64,000 nt of DNA from Afipia sp. GAS231 (GTDB lineage: Bacteria > Pseudomonadota > Alphaproteobacteria > Rhizobiales > Xanthobacteraceae): positions 5,442,501 to 5,506,500 of the forward strand of contig NZ_LT629703.1 of assembly GCF_900103365.1 (NCBI RefSeq), in the 5' to 3' direction. The translations under genes and the position numbers were made by a program. Under the pieces are notes generated by a model. It searched no databases, was not told the DNA's origin, and saw nothing but the letters and a program-made list of their open reading frames with translations. This document shows positions 19,137 through 27,079 of this stretch, in pieces. Within the stretch, counting starts at the first letter, position 1. Each line of letters starts with the position of its first letter.

Positions 19137-19490
19137 ATGAATCGCGTGAGGCTCCTGGTGTACGGCATCGCGGCCTGTGTGCTGGCGCTCGTCGGCTTCC
19201 TCTACGCCATCGGGGCCGTGGGCAACGGGGCTGGGCAGAAATCGGCAACCGTCGGCGAAGGCTCGCCTTGGCCCACGGTGCTGTTGTCGGCTGTTGTCCT
19301 GGTGACGGGCATTGCGGCTCAGCACCACCTGGTTGCCCGATCAGGCAAACGGCCCTCTGTTCAGGGCAAGTCCCTCGACACGCGCACGCTGATAGCGATC
19401 GTCGCAATGTGTAGCGTGGGCTTGCTGGTCTCGCTGTGTGCGGCAATTTATGGCTGGGACATCAACCCTGGTTTGCCATGGGATCGATGA
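19137..19490 (+). CDS. Small three-helix membrane protein
   Basis: Protein of 117 aa, not recognised. Three hydrophobic helices: VYGIAACVLALVGFLYAIGAV, WPTVLLSAVVLVTGIAA and TLIAIVAMCSVGLLVSLCAAIYG. ATG 19137 is chosen because GAGGAG lies 7 bases before it; a GTG at 19122 covers that site. It follows the autotransporter by 65 bases on the same strand and might be co-transcribed. Confidence 0.65.
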   Translation: MNRVRLLVYGIAACVLALVGFLYAIGAVGNGAGQKSATVGEGSPWPTVLLSAVVLVTGIAAQHHLVARSGKRPSVQGKSLDTRTLIAIVAMCSVGLLVSLCAAIYGWDINPGLPWDR

Positions 19491-19651
19491 ATGGCCCATC
19501 GGCGCGCCATGCGCGTGCCGCGCGTTCCAGGGTCGCTCGCCAGCAATTCTGAAATCTCCCGGACGCGGGACTACCGATGGCGCGGTTGGCCCATGCGCGC
19601 GCCATGCGCATCGGCCGTCATTACGACCAAAAATCTCCACGAAAGGTAATC

Positions 19652-20668
19652 ATGAAACGCGTATCCCTGGTTCTCACCCTCGCTGTTACCGCCGGCCTCT
19701 CGCTCCAGGCGGCTTCGGCGCAAACCCTGAAGACGGTCAAGGACCGTGGCATGCTCTCGTGCGGCGTCGGCCAGGGCCTGCCGGGTTTCTCGTCCCCCGA
19801 CGACAACGGAAACTGGTCTGGGCTCGACGTCGATGTCTGCCGGGCAATTGCGGCCGCGATCTTCAACGACGCGAGCAAGGTCAAGTTCGTGCCGCTGTCG
19901 GCCAAGGACCGCTTCACCGCGCTGCAGTCCGGCGAAATCGACGTGTTGTCGCGAAACACGACATGGACCGTGTCACGCGACACCTCGCTCGGCGCCAACT
20001 TCACCGGCGTGACCTATTATGACGGCCAGGGCTTTCTGGTGAAGAAGTCGCTGAAGGTGAATTCCGCACTCGAACTGAACAGCGCCTCGGTCTGCGTGAC
20101 GACGGGAACCACGACCGAGCAGAATCTCGCCGACTACTTCAAGGGCACCAATATGAAGTACGAGGTGATCGCCTTCGGCACCGCCGATGAGACCGTGAAG
20201 GCCTATGAAACCGGGCGTTGCGACGTCTTCACGTCTGATGTCTCGCAGCTTTATGCCGAGCGGCTGAAACTGACCAATCCCGCCGATCACATCGTATTGC
20301 CCGAGGTGATCTCGAAAGAGCCGCTGGGGCCGATGGTGCGCCATGGTGACGACCAGTGGTTCGACATCGTGAAATGGACGCTGTTTGCGATGGTCGACGC
20401 CGAAGAACTCGGCGTGACCCAAAAGAACGTCGGTGAAATGGCCAAGTCCGACAAGCCGGAGCTCAAGCGCGCCTTCGGCACTGACGGCAATCTCGGCGAA
20501 CAGCTTGGCCTGACCAAGGACTGGATCTCGCGTATCGTGAGGGCCGTCGGTAATTACGGCGAGTCGTTCGAGCGCAATGTCGGCGTCGGCTCCAGGCTCG
20601 GCATTGCCCGCGGCCTCAACAACCTCTGGAACAAGGGCGGTATTCAGTACGCGCCGCCGATCCGCTGA
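19652..20668 (+). CDS. AapJ-like general amino-acid binding protein (orphan)
   Basis: Periplasmic binding protein of 338 aa, family 3 of solute-binding proteins, closest in pattern to AapJ/BztA of general L-amino-acid ABC systems. Signal peptide ends ...QAASAQ. Then come RGMLSCGVGQGLPGFSSPDD, GLDVDVCRAIAAAIF, LSRNTTWTVSRDTSLG and, near the end, NLWNKGGIQYAPPIR, the characteristic AapJ tail. ATG 19652 follows GAAAGG. No permease or ATPase gene follows, unlike the usual aapJQMP order, so it must use a transporter elsewhere or act alone. Confidence 0.9.
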   Translation: MKRVSLVLTLAVTAGLSLQAASAQTLKTVKDRGMLSCGVGQGLPGFSSPDDNGNWSGLDVDVCRAIAAAIFNDASKVKFVPLSAKDRFTALQSGEIDVLSRNTTWTVSRDTSLGANFTGVTYYDGQGFLVKKSLKVNSALELNSASVCVTTGTTTEQNLADYFKGTNMKYEVIAFGTADETVKAYETGRCDVFTSDVSQLYAERLKLTNPADHIVLPEVISKEPLGPMVRHGDDQWFDIVKWTLFAMVDAEELGVTQKNVGEMAKSDKPELKRAFGTDGNLGEQLGLTKDWISRIVRAVGNYGESFERNVGVGSRLGIARGLNNLWNKGGIQYAPPIR

Positions 20669-20794
20669 TGCCTGGTATTTGCAGAATCATACTTCGGTAA
20701 CGGACAAGGCCGCCTCAGCTTGTTGGAATCCGCGATGAGAGCAGTATCAAGATAAGGTAGCGTGTGCCGGCGGCGGCAAGAGAGGAAGAGATCG

Positions 20795-21553
20795 ATGACA
20801 TCGATCACGATCGACAAGCGCTACTGTGGTCCTCCAAACTCCGGGAACGGCGGATATGTCTGCGGCCGGCTGGCCCGGCACATTCCCGGCGGCGCGGAGG
20901 TAACGCTGCGCACGCCGCCTCCCTTGGATACCCGGCTGGATGTCGTCGCAACGGACGACGGCCCATGGGAGCTCCGAGATGGCGCGCTGGTCGTTGCAAC
21001 CGGACGACCGGCAGGTGTTGAAATTGCGCAGCTTGAGAAGGCCGGTTTCGACGAAGCACGTGCGGCCGAGCTGCTGACCCCGGTCAAGCCACACGAGCAT
21101 CTGTTGCCGACGTGTTTCGTGTGTGGACCTGCAAGGAAGCAGGGAGATGGCCTGCGCATTTTTGCCGGACCGCTCGGGCGTCAATCCCTGAATGGGTCGG
21201 CTGTGCTCGCGGCAACCTGGATACCGGATTCGAGCTTGACGGGAGAGGATGGCCTGGTTGCGCCCGAGTTTCTCTGGTCGGCGCTCGATTGTCCGACGGG
21301 TTATGCTTCCTCATACGACCGGGAGAGCGGCAACTTCGACCGAACGCCGATCCTTTTAGGTCGGATGTCCGCACGGATTGAGGCGCGGCCGCGCCCGGGA
21401 GAGCGGTGCGTCATCACGGCTTGGGAGACCGGCCGCGACGGCCGCAAACGCGTTGCCGAGGCCGCGGCCCATGGCGAAGCTGGAACGTTGCTGGCCGTGG
21501 CTCGAGCGACCTGGATTGCAGTCGACCGCCAGGTGCAGCTCGGCCGCGTCTGA
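20795..21553 (+). CDS. Hotdog/thioesterase-like hypothetical protein
   Basis: Soluble protein of 252 aa. Start GNGGYVCGRLARHI and the later LDCPTGYAS and RMSARIEARPRPGE strands resemble duplicated hotdog-fold acyl-thioesterase-like proteins, but no defined catalytic motif can be assigned. A PTCFVCGPAR segment (two Cys spaced by two residues) lies in the middle near residue 107. ATG 20795 is preceded by a strong GAGGAAGAG. Monocistronic. Confidence 0.6.
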   Translation: MTSITIDKRYCGPPNSGNGGYVCGRLARHIPGGAEVTLRTPPPLDTRLDVVATDDGPWELRDGALVVATGRPAGVEIAQLEKAGFDEARAAELLTPVKPHEHLLPTCFVCGPARKQGDGLRIFAGPLGRQSLNGSAVLAATWIPDSSLTGEDGLVAPEFLWSALDCPTGYASSYDRESGNFDRTPILLGRMSARIEARPRPGERCVITAWETGRDGRKRVAEAAAHGEAGTLLAVARATWIAVDRQVQLGRV

Positions 21554-21634
21554 AGCATGCCACTAACTGTCTTCGCGACTCGATGGTTTCTCGCTGCGAG
21601 TGGCTTTGCGGCGGAGTTGGCACGGCAGTGAAAA

Positions 21635-21670
21635 CGAGGCCCGGAATGCCCCCCGGTAATCCGGGCCTCG
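21635..21670 (+). terminator. Strong hairpin downstream of the hotdog-like gene
   Basis: CGAGGCCCGGA (21635-21645) pairs perfectly with TCCGGGCCTCG (21660-21670) across a 14-base loop, 82 bases after the stop codon at 21553. The preceding AAAA and following sequence give no T-run; a likely Rho-independent-like or processing hairpin. Confidence 0.5.
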
Positions 21671-21829
21671 CAACTGCGACAGTCCCAGCCATCCGGCGCG
21701 ATGTCCTGATGTATGTCCCCAACTGCGGCACCGGATTAGTAGGTTGTGTTAGCCGGTCTGGCTAACCCGTATCATTACGGTGTGGATGTCGGGCCGGATC
21801 ATGCGCTGAAGCGCTCTTCAGCCGATGAG

Positions 21830-22330
21830 TCGCCGCAGCGCGCAAGCGCGATGGTTGGCGCACGCATGCGACAAACTGGCACGACGGGCAAATCAGCAAA
21901 AGTCTGTCCAGCCCTCCGCGCAAAAATAAGTCGCTGGCCCCGTCGGGCAAATCAGGTGTTTAACTCCGCCCGTCTCCCGCGATGAGAGGGGCGCTCGCGA
22001 TCGTCACGAACGTGCGGTGAGATGCGGTGGACGCGACGGCAGTGAAGACGAACGCTGCTGTTGCGTACGGCGAAATCGTTTGGGTCCGACGCCCCGATGC
22101 AGGCGTCAAGTTCGAAGGCGGCCAACGCTGCCCAAGGGCGATGGTGTCACGAAAAGCAGGGTCACCAGGACGATCTCGTATAAGCCGTAAAGCCATTGCG
22201 CAGGGAAGGCCGGATGCCTCCGCCAAACCTGTATGCTTGCGTGCACCATTCTGTTGCAACTATCGCACGCAAGACCGCGGGTGCGGCGCGCGCCCGGTCT
22301 TCCCTGCGCCCTCTATGTTTTGAGGGCAAG
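21830..22330. repeat. Long dispersed repeat, about 500 bp
   Basis: Composite non-coding element with modules I recognise as recurrent in Bradyrhizobium intergenic DNA: GACGGGCAAATCAG twice (around 21885 and 21943), GATGAGAGGGGCGCTC, GATGCGGTGGACGCGACGGC, AAGCCATTGCGCAGGGAAGG, and a terminal imperfect stem AAGACCG..CGGTCTT (22271-22301) followed by TCCCTGCGCCCTCT. Boundaries are approximate; recognition is from memory and not from alignment. Confidence 0.55.
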
Positions 22331-22392
22331 TTTGATTGCAAAACTCCGGGCAGAACATGCCGCGAGATCGCGAAGTCGTATTCATTTTCTTT

Positions 22393-22485
22393 GTCATGCC
22401 CGGGCTTGACCCGGGCATCCATCCAACTTCGCAAGAGCATCTTTCGAAGTTGATGGATTGCCGGGTCAAGCCCGGCAATGACGGA
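22393..22485. repeat. Dispersed palindromic repeat (GTCATGCCCGGGC family)
   Basis: Begins TGTCATGCCCGGGCTTGACC and ends GGTCAAGCCCGGCAATGACGG, with an inner ATCCATC..AACTTCG / CGAAGTTGATGGAT arm pair. A half copy lies at 26464-26496. Confidence 0.8.
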
Positions 22486-22589
22486 CAGAGCAAGAGCCGT
22501 TGCTGTTTGACATGTGCATCAGCGAACCAAAAACGGCGGACCTTTCGGCCCGCCGCAGATGATGGAAGTACGTTTACGTGATGGAATGT

Positions 22590-22838
22590 TTAGGTGCCAT
22601 TGGCGCGGCAGCGGCCGCCGGGGCCGACGTAGAAGCCGCGCGGGCAGGCATGCGCCGCCGGGTTGGCGTAGTTCTGCCGGCAGCCGCCATAGGGGCCGCG
22701 ATGCCAGCCGGCGCCGCAGCCGCCGGCAACCGCGATCACGTTGCTGTCGGACGCCGGCGCAACAGGAGCGAGCGGCAGCGCGTTGGCGCCGCTGACGAGG
22801 GTACCGAGGACAAAGGCCGTGGCGATCAGTCTGTTCAT
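22590..22838 (-). CDS. Small secreted GCG_CRPN-type protein
   Basis: Exported protein of 82 aa. Signal peptide MNRLIATAFVLGTLVSGANA is followed by a short linker and a glycine/cysteine-rich tail, GGCGAGWHRGPYGGCRQN and CPRGFYVGPGGRC. This corresponds to the GCG_CRPN motif of small rhizobial secreted proteins of unknown function. Four Cys could form two disulfides in the periplasm. ATG 22838 follows AGGAGA, so the longer 98-residue reading is rejected. Confidence 0.72.
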   Translation of the reverse strand: MNRLIATAFVLGTLVSGANALPLAPVAPASDSNVIAVAGGCGAGWHRGPYGGCRQNYANPAAHACPRGFYVGPGGRCRANGT

Positions 22839-22901
22839 GAGGCGTCTCCTGATGGGTTGAACGAAATGGTCAGGCTTCAGGCACAAGAGCGTTTTCCAGC
22901 T

Positions 22902-23141
22902 CTAGCCGCCGGCGAAGGCCATGCCGGCGCGGACTTCGGCGATGGCCTGGTCGATCAGGCCGAGCCCGCGTTCGCGGTGGCCGCCCTTGTTGGGGGTTGC
23001 GGCGGCGAGCTCCGCCCGCGCCGATTGCAGCAGGGTGACGGTCTCGGCCATGTGCGGCTGCGCGCCGATGGCGTAGCCGATGCCCATGCTGGCGGCGATG
23101 GCGGTGCCGAGCAGCGCCTTGCGCGCGAAAGATGTCGTCAT
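22902..23141 (-). CDS. Small exported or membrane-anchored protein, 79 aa
   Basis: Not recognised. An N-terminal basic stretch and a hydrophobic helix (ALLGTAIAASMGIGYAIG) look like a signal anchor or uncleaved signal. The remainder is a helical, charged segment (TVTLLQSARAELAAATPNKG, RGLGLIDQAIAEVRAGMAF). ATG 23141 has GGAGACC upstream. It is 63 bases upstream of the GCG_CRPN gene on the same strand, so the two may share a transcript. Confidence 0.6.
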   Translation of the reverse strand: MTTSFARKALLGTAIAASMGIGYAIGAQPHMAETVTLLQSARAELAAATPNKGGHRERGLGLIDQAIAEVRAGMAFAGG

Positions 23142-23381
23142 CTCGTGGTCTCCTCTGGGTTTTTTCAAGCGCAGGCCATTCCGGTTGGGGGGATGGCGGC
23201 CGCAGGCCTGGGGGGCCAGGCCGCCACACGGTTAAGCTTGCTCGAAGCCGCCGTCTTGGACTGGCGGGCGCCCCGGGTTTGCCAACTTGGACTGTCGGGC
23301 GCTAACCTTCATCCAGCGTTCATCCGGCGCCGGCCAGACTGGCGTCGCCTAACTGGAATAGCCTCACCAGCTCCCCCGCCG

Positions 23382-24344
23382 ATGCCTGTGCTGAAGAAAA
23401 TGCTGTCGACCGACATGCTGCCGCAGGGCCTAAGCGAGCGGCAGCGCTTCATGCATTTCGCCGAACTGTTCGAGCATTTTTCCAACACCGGCGAGCTCGA
23501 TCCCGCCGACGACGTGCCGTTTCGCGCGGCGATGAATTCGATCCATATCGGCACCACCATGCTCGGCCGCTGCGACGGCACCTTCACCACGGTACGGCGC
23601 GACAAACGCCAGGTGCTGGCGACCAACGACGACCGCTATTGCCTCGCGCGCAACACCGGCGACCGCGAATCCCGCGTCACCCATCGCGGCCGCGAATTCG
23701 TGATGCGGCCGGGGTCGATGGCGCTGCTCAAGCTCGACGAGCCGTTCCTGGCGGTCGATGGCCTCAACGCCAAGCGCTTCACCAACGTGCACCTGCCGAC
23801 GGCGACGCTGAAGGCCATGGTGTCCGGTGTCGACGATCTCGTCGGCCGCGAACTCGAGCCCGGCGGCGCGCTGTCGCTGGCGATGGATTACAGCGATCTG
23901 CTGCTGTGCCATCCGGGCGCCGTCGACGAAGCCGGCTTTGCCATTGCCGGCCACCTGATGGATCTCGCAGCGCTCGGCCTCGGTGCCCGCAGCGATATCG
24001 CGGCCGAGGCGCGCCGCGGCGGCGTGCGCGCGGTGCGGCTGAAGGCGGTGCTGATGATCCTGCAACGGCGCTTCGCCGAGCCGGATTTCTCCGCGCAGAA
24101 ACTCGCCGCCGCCGCCGGGCTGTCGGAGCGCTACGTCAACGAATTGCTGTATGAAGCCGGCGCCAGTTTTACCTCGCGGCTGTTGGAACTGCGGCTGCGC
24201 CGCGCGGCGGAATGGTTGGCGCAGCCAGGCGAGCGGCGCATCAGCGACATCGCCTTCGATTGCGGCTTCAACGACCTGTCCTATTTCAACCGCTGTTTTC
24301 GCCGCCGCTTCGGCCTGACGCCAACGGCGGCGCGGGGGCGTTAG
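23382..24344 (+). CDS. AraC-family transcriptional regulator
   Basis: Regulator of 320 aa. The N-terminal ~210 residues form an AraC-binding-domain-like sensor of the 'AraC_binding_2' sort (MNSIHIGTTMLGRCDGTF, HRGREFVMRPGSMALLKLDEP). The C-terminal domain has two helix-turn-helices, SAQKLAAAAGLSERYVNELL and ISDIAFDCGFNDLSYFNRCF, ending RRRFGLTPTAAR. ATG 23382 is the first plausible start; the open frame runs further upstream through non-conserved sequence. Divergent from the two small secreted-protein genes (240 bases), which may be targets. Confidence 0.9.
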   Translation: MPVLKKMLSTDMLPQGLSERQRFMHFAELFEHFSNTGELDPADDVPFRAAMNSIHIGTTMLGRCDGTFTTVRRDKRQVLATNDDRYCLARNTGDRESRVTHRGREFVMRPGSMALLKLDEPFLAVDGLNAKRFTNVHLPTATLKAMVSGVDDLVGRELEPGGALSLAMDYSDLLLCHPGAVDEAGFAIAGHLMDLAALGLGARSDIAAEARRGGVRAVRLKAVLMILQRRFAEPDFSAQKLAAAAGLSERYVNELLYEAGASFTSRLLELRLRRAAEWLAQPGERRISDIAFDCGFNDLSYFNRCFRRRFGLTPTAARGR

Positions 24345-24449
24345 CGCGTATTCAGCAAAAGTGGGCTGCCGGTTTTGCGACTAGAATTCGCGCAAACCAA
24401 CAAGGGATATTTTGACGCAACTTGCGCCTCGCATTCGCGTTACCATCTG

Positions 24450-25001
24450 ATGACCATGTCAAACGACGATATCATTATGCCGAAACGTTTCCGCACCGAG
24501 CGGCCCTCCCACGGGCCCTATCGCGCGCGTGCGCCGGGGCGCGGTCCTGTCATCGACCAGGACGGCAACGAAATTCCGGACCCGGGGATGCGCGCGCAGT
24601 TCGAGGCCTTTCGGTTCGATTTCGGCAACAACGCAGCCAACCCGTTCGCCAACCTGACCCGCGAGCAGCGGCTGGCGCGGCTCGACGCGATCGCAAAACT
24701 GCTCGACGTCGCTTTCATCCTGCCCGGCACCAATATCCGCTACGGCATCGACGGCCTGATCGGGCTGATCCCCATCGTCGGCGATCTCATCACCACCGCG
24801 ATCTCGCTGTGGCTGGTGCGCGAGGCCCGCGCGCTCGGCGCGCCCTGGCACATCACGGCGCGGATGCTGGCCAATGTCGCGGTCGACGGCGTGGTCGGGA
24901 TGGTGCCGCTGGCGGGCGACGCCTTCGACGTCATGTTCCGCGCCAATGTCCGCAATGTGAAGATGCTCAAGAAGTGGATGGACAAGCAGCCGCGCATCTA
25001 G
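24450..25001 (+). CDS. DUF4112 membrane protein
   Basis: Protein of 183 aa with the DUF4112 pattern: RLARLDAIAKLLDVAFILPGTNIRYGIDGLIGLIPIVGDLI, then WHITARMLANVAVDGVVGMVPLAGDAFDVMFRANVRN. Two glycine/proline-bearing hydrophobic hairpins (near residues 105-130 and 145-165) suggest membrane association. The first ~60 residues are polar. The start is ATG 24450 or 24456; neither has a strong site. Function unknown. A bidirectional hairpin follows the stop. Confidence 0.8.
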   Translation: MTMSNDDIIMPKRFRTERPSHGPYRARAPGRGPVIDQDGNEIPDPGMRAQFEAFRFDFGNNAANPFANLTREQRLARLDAIAKLLDVAFILPGTNIRYGIDGLIGLIPIVGDLITTAISLWLVREARALGAPWHITARMLANVAVDGVVGMVPLAGDAFDVMFRANVRNVKMLKKWMDKQPRI

Positions 25002-25021
25002 CGCGCGCATCGGGAGGCAAT

Positions 25022-25056
25022 AAAAAAAGCCCCCGGACGCGATGGTCCGAGGGCTT
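25022..25056 (-). terminator. Rho-independent terminator between convergent genes
   Basis: AAAAAAAGCCCCCGGAC, loop GCGATG, GTCCGAGGGCTT. Read on the minus strand, the stem (one mismatch) is followed by seven T residues, so it ends transcription of the 25076-25354 gene. It may also weakly stop the DUF4112 gene. Confidence 0.8.
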
Positions 25057-25075
25057 GTTATTGGAAGCGAATTCG

Positions 25076-25354
25076 TCAGGCGGCGTCGGCGTCCGCGGGC
25101 GCGTCCGCACGGGGGCGGCGCTCCAGCGGGAAGGCTTCGCTTTCATAGAGCGTGCGGATGCCGCTCTGGTCGAAGCGCGCTTCCTCGACTTGCAGATAGG
25201 CGCCGTTCAGCGAATCCGCCGGCAGCTCCTCGATCGCGAAGCGAACCGCTTCGGCCGCGGTGCCAAACCGCCGATAGGCGAAGCCCGCCCGCTTCTTCTT
25301 GCGGATCGCGGCGGGGAAGAGTTCGGCGGCGGTGTCATAGCTGAAGGGACGCAT
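25076..25354 (-). CDS. Small conserved-type protein, 92 aa
   Basis: Soluble protein, not recognised by name. It has SYDTAAELFPAAIRKKKRAG, RFGTAAEAVRFAIEELPA and YLQVEEARFDQSGIRTLYES, compatible with a compact alpha/beta fold, and an Ala/Asp/Pro-rich tail. ATG 25354 has GAGG upstream and removes five residues from the longest reading. It has its own Rho-independent terminator, which supports it as a real gene. Confidence 0.65.
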   Translation of the reverse strand: MRPFSYDTAAELFPAAIRKKKRAGFAYRRFGTAAEAVRFAIEELPADSLNGAYLQVEEARFDQSGIRTLYESEAFPLERRPRADAPADADAA

Positions 25355-25575
25355 GGTCTCAGACCTCAATCTTTTTGGCTCTGGGGAGCGAATGTGGATT
25401 GGATGACGGTGGGCCGCTATCCCGGCGGCGCGCCGTGCTCGTCATTTCGACCCCCAATATAAGCCTGTTTGACAGAAATGCGACTCCTGAAGCCGCTGAT
25501 CGGGGGTGATGATGAATCCACGCATGGCTGCGCCGGCTTTTCGATAAAGCCAGTAATTTCAAATATTTATACGAA

Positions 25576-25740
25576 TTACAGCTTGCCGAGCAGCAGCAGG
25601 ATGACCAGCACGACTAAAATCACCCCGCCGAGCCCCATGCCGGAATGGCCCATACCGTAGCCATAGCCGCCAAAACGGCCCGAGAAGCCGCCCAGCAGGA
25701 AAATAATCAGGATGATGATCAGTATCAGTCCAAGCGACAT
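25576..25740 (-). CDS. DUF3309-like small membrane protein, 54 aa
   Basis: Tiny inner-membrane protein with two hydrophobic helices, MSLGLILIIILIIFLLGGF and GGVILVVLVILLLLGKL, joined by a Gly/Tyr-rich loop. This matches the pattern of the DUF3309 family of alphaproteobacteria (start MSLG-I, end LLLLG-x). ATG 25740 follows AGGGTGCC-type sequence. The longer in-frame reading upstream is through a dispersed repeat and is rejected. Function unknown. Confidence 0.78.
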   Translation of the reverse strand: MSLGLILIIILIIFLLGGFSGRFGGYGYGMGHSGMGLGGVILVVLVILLLLGKL

Positions 25741-25842
25741 GGCACCCTCCCCGAAAGGCCGCGGGCCGCGCGGAAACGCCCCCGCGGCCCGGATCAAAGC
25801 ACAATCCGGGCCGCAAGTCGTGGTCGATCCGCCGAAGAGGAT

Positions 25843-25945
25843 GTCATTCCGGGGCGATGCGGAGCATCGAACCCGGAATCTCGAGATTCCCCGATGCGCA
25901 ATTGCGCATCTGGGGTCTGGTGCTAGCGCACCATCCCGGAATGAC
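25843..25945. repeat. Dispersed palindromic repeat (GTCATTCCGGGGCGATGC family)
   Basis: Starts GTCATTCCGGGGCGATGC and ends CATCCCGGAATGAC, with inner GAACCCGGAATCTCGAGATTC and a GATGCGCAATTGCGCATC hairpin. Related copies lie at 29831-29911 and 39672-39745. Confidence 0.85.
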
Positions 25946-25954
25946 GGCCTGTCG

Positions 25955-26329
25955 TCATTTCTTCGTCTCGTCCACCGGCAACACCTTGAGCGGGCTGGCA
26001 TAGGGCTCGACGCGCAGCGATTCCGTGGCGATCAGGCCGACCTTGTGCAGCGGGGCCTGTTCGAGGTCGCCAGAGGCGGATTTGTGCACGGCATATTGCC
26101 AGACGCTCATCGAGCCCTTGGCGACCAGCATCTTGGCGATGCCGCCGGCGTTTTTGCCGTCGACCTGGGCCAGTTCGTCGTCGGACAGGCCGATCACGAT
26201 CTCGTCCTTTTGGGTGATGACCTTGAACAGCGAAACCTTGTCGGCGGCGAGGGCAGGCTGGATCACAACGCTCTCCATGATGAGGCCGGCAAGACCTAGA
26301 CCGAGCAGCAGACGTTTGGACATGTGCAT
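25955..26329 (-). CDS. Hypothetical exported protein, 124 aa
   Basis: Signal peptide (KRLLLGLGLAGLIMESVVIQPALA, cleaved before ADK) is followed by about 97 mature residues. These include VSLFKVITQKDEIVIGLSDDEL and GGIAKMLVAKGSMSVWQYAV, and a C-terminal ASPLKVLPVDETKK. Not recognised as a known family. ATG 26329 has AGGAAG 5 bases upstream; ATG 26323 is an alternative. Predicted periplasmic. Confidence 0.65.
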   Translation of the reverse strand: MHMSKRLLLGLGLAGLIMESVVIQPALAADKVSLFKVITQKDEIVIGLSDDELAQVDGKNAGGIAKMLVAKGSMSVWQYAVHKSASGDLEQAPLHKVGLIATESLRVEPYASPLKVLPVDETKK

Positions 26330-26463
26330 CAGAACTTCCTTGTGGCTCGCGCGCGGGGCAAGCAAAGGAAAATCATGAGAAAAACCCCGCGCGACCAGCT
26401 CTTGGTCGCACGGGGCGGGAAGTGCGTTCGATAGAGAGTTGAGAAGTTCGGCCGCCGCCCCCT

Positions 26464-26496
26464 TGATGGATGCGCGGGTCAAGCCCGCGCATGACA
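26464..26496. repeat. Partial GTCATGC-type palindromic repeat
   Basis: TTGATGGATGCGCGGGTCAAGCCCGCGCATGACA is the right half of the repeat seen at 22393-22485, with the inner GCGCGGG/CCCGCGC stem intact. Confidence 0.6.
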
Positions 26497-26519
26497 AGTG
26501 GGGAAGGACGGCGCGGCAA

Positions 26520-26930
26520 TTATTTCGGCTGCAGCTTCAATGCGGCCGAGTTGATGCAGTAGCGCAGGCCGGTCGGGCCGGGGCCGTCCTCGAAGACGTG
26601 GCCGAGATGGCCGTTGCACTTCGAGCACAGCACCTCGGTGCGGATCATGCCGTGGGTAACGTCACGCTCCTCGTCGACATGGCTGTCGACGGCGGGCGCC
26701 GTAAAACTCGGCCAGCCGCAGCCGGAATCGAACTTGGCATCGGACTCGAACAGTGTCTGGCCGCAGCCGGCGCAGGTGTAGGTCCCGCTGCGGTGCTCGT
26801 GCTCATATTCGCCGGAGAACGGCCGCTCGGTCGCCTTTTCGCGCAGCACCGCATACTGCATCGGCGTCAGCTCGCGGCGCCACTCGGCTTCGCTCTTCTC
26901 GACCTTGGTCGTCGTCTTGGTGTCGGACAT
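26520..26930 (-). CDS. msrB: Peptide-methionine (R)-S-oxide reductase MsrB
   Basis: Reduces the R epimer of methionine sulfoxide in proteins, cytoplasmic here (no signal peptide). Length 136 aa. Zinc-site cysteines are C53 and C56 (CAGC) and C102 and C105 (CSKC). GCGWPSF is at 70-76, and the catalytic cysteine is C125 in RYCINSAAL. All are intact. Start ATG 26930 has GGAGC upstream. It lies upstream of the msrA gene's 3' end but on the same strand, separated by a dispersed repeat, so co-transcription is doubtful. Confidence 0.96.
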   Translation of the reverse strand: MSDTKTTTKVEKSEAEWRRELTPMQYAVLREKATERPFSGEYEHEHRSGTYTCAGCGQTLFESDAKFDSGCGWPSFTAPAVDSHVDEERDVTHGMIRTEVLCSKCNGHLGHVFEDGPGPTGLRYCINSAALKLQPK

Positions 26931-26953
26931 TAATGTGCTCCTTCGGGTTCAAT

Positions 26954-27075
26954 CGTCATTGCGAGCCAACGGGTCGGGCGAACGCCCGCCCGATGACAGG
27001 CTCCGCGAAGCAATCCAGCCTTATGGCAGAAGAAAGTCTGGATTGCTTCGTCGCTTACGCTCCTCGCAATGACGG
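26954..27075. repeat. Dispersed palindromic repeat (CGTCATTGCGAGC family, interrupted)
   Basis: CGTCATTGCGAGCC at the left and GCTCCTCGCAATGACGG at the right enclose GAAGCAATCCAG / CTGGATTGCTTC arms. It is longer than the copy at 3497-3582 because of an inserted CGGGTCGGGCGAACGCCCGCCCGA hairpin. Confidence 0.85.
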
Positions 27076-27079
27076 AAAG

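Larger units (their letters stand above)
21554..22589. other. 1-kb gene-free, repeat-rich intergenic region
   Basis: I see no protein-coding gene. Contents in order: a perfect 11-bp-arm hairpin (21635-21670); a small GTTAGCC-GGTCT-GGCTAAC hairpin (21748-21766); a long dispersed repeat (about 21830-22330); and a GTCATGCCCGGGC palindrome (22393-22485). Several short ORFs here are translations of repeats. Confidence 0.7.
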
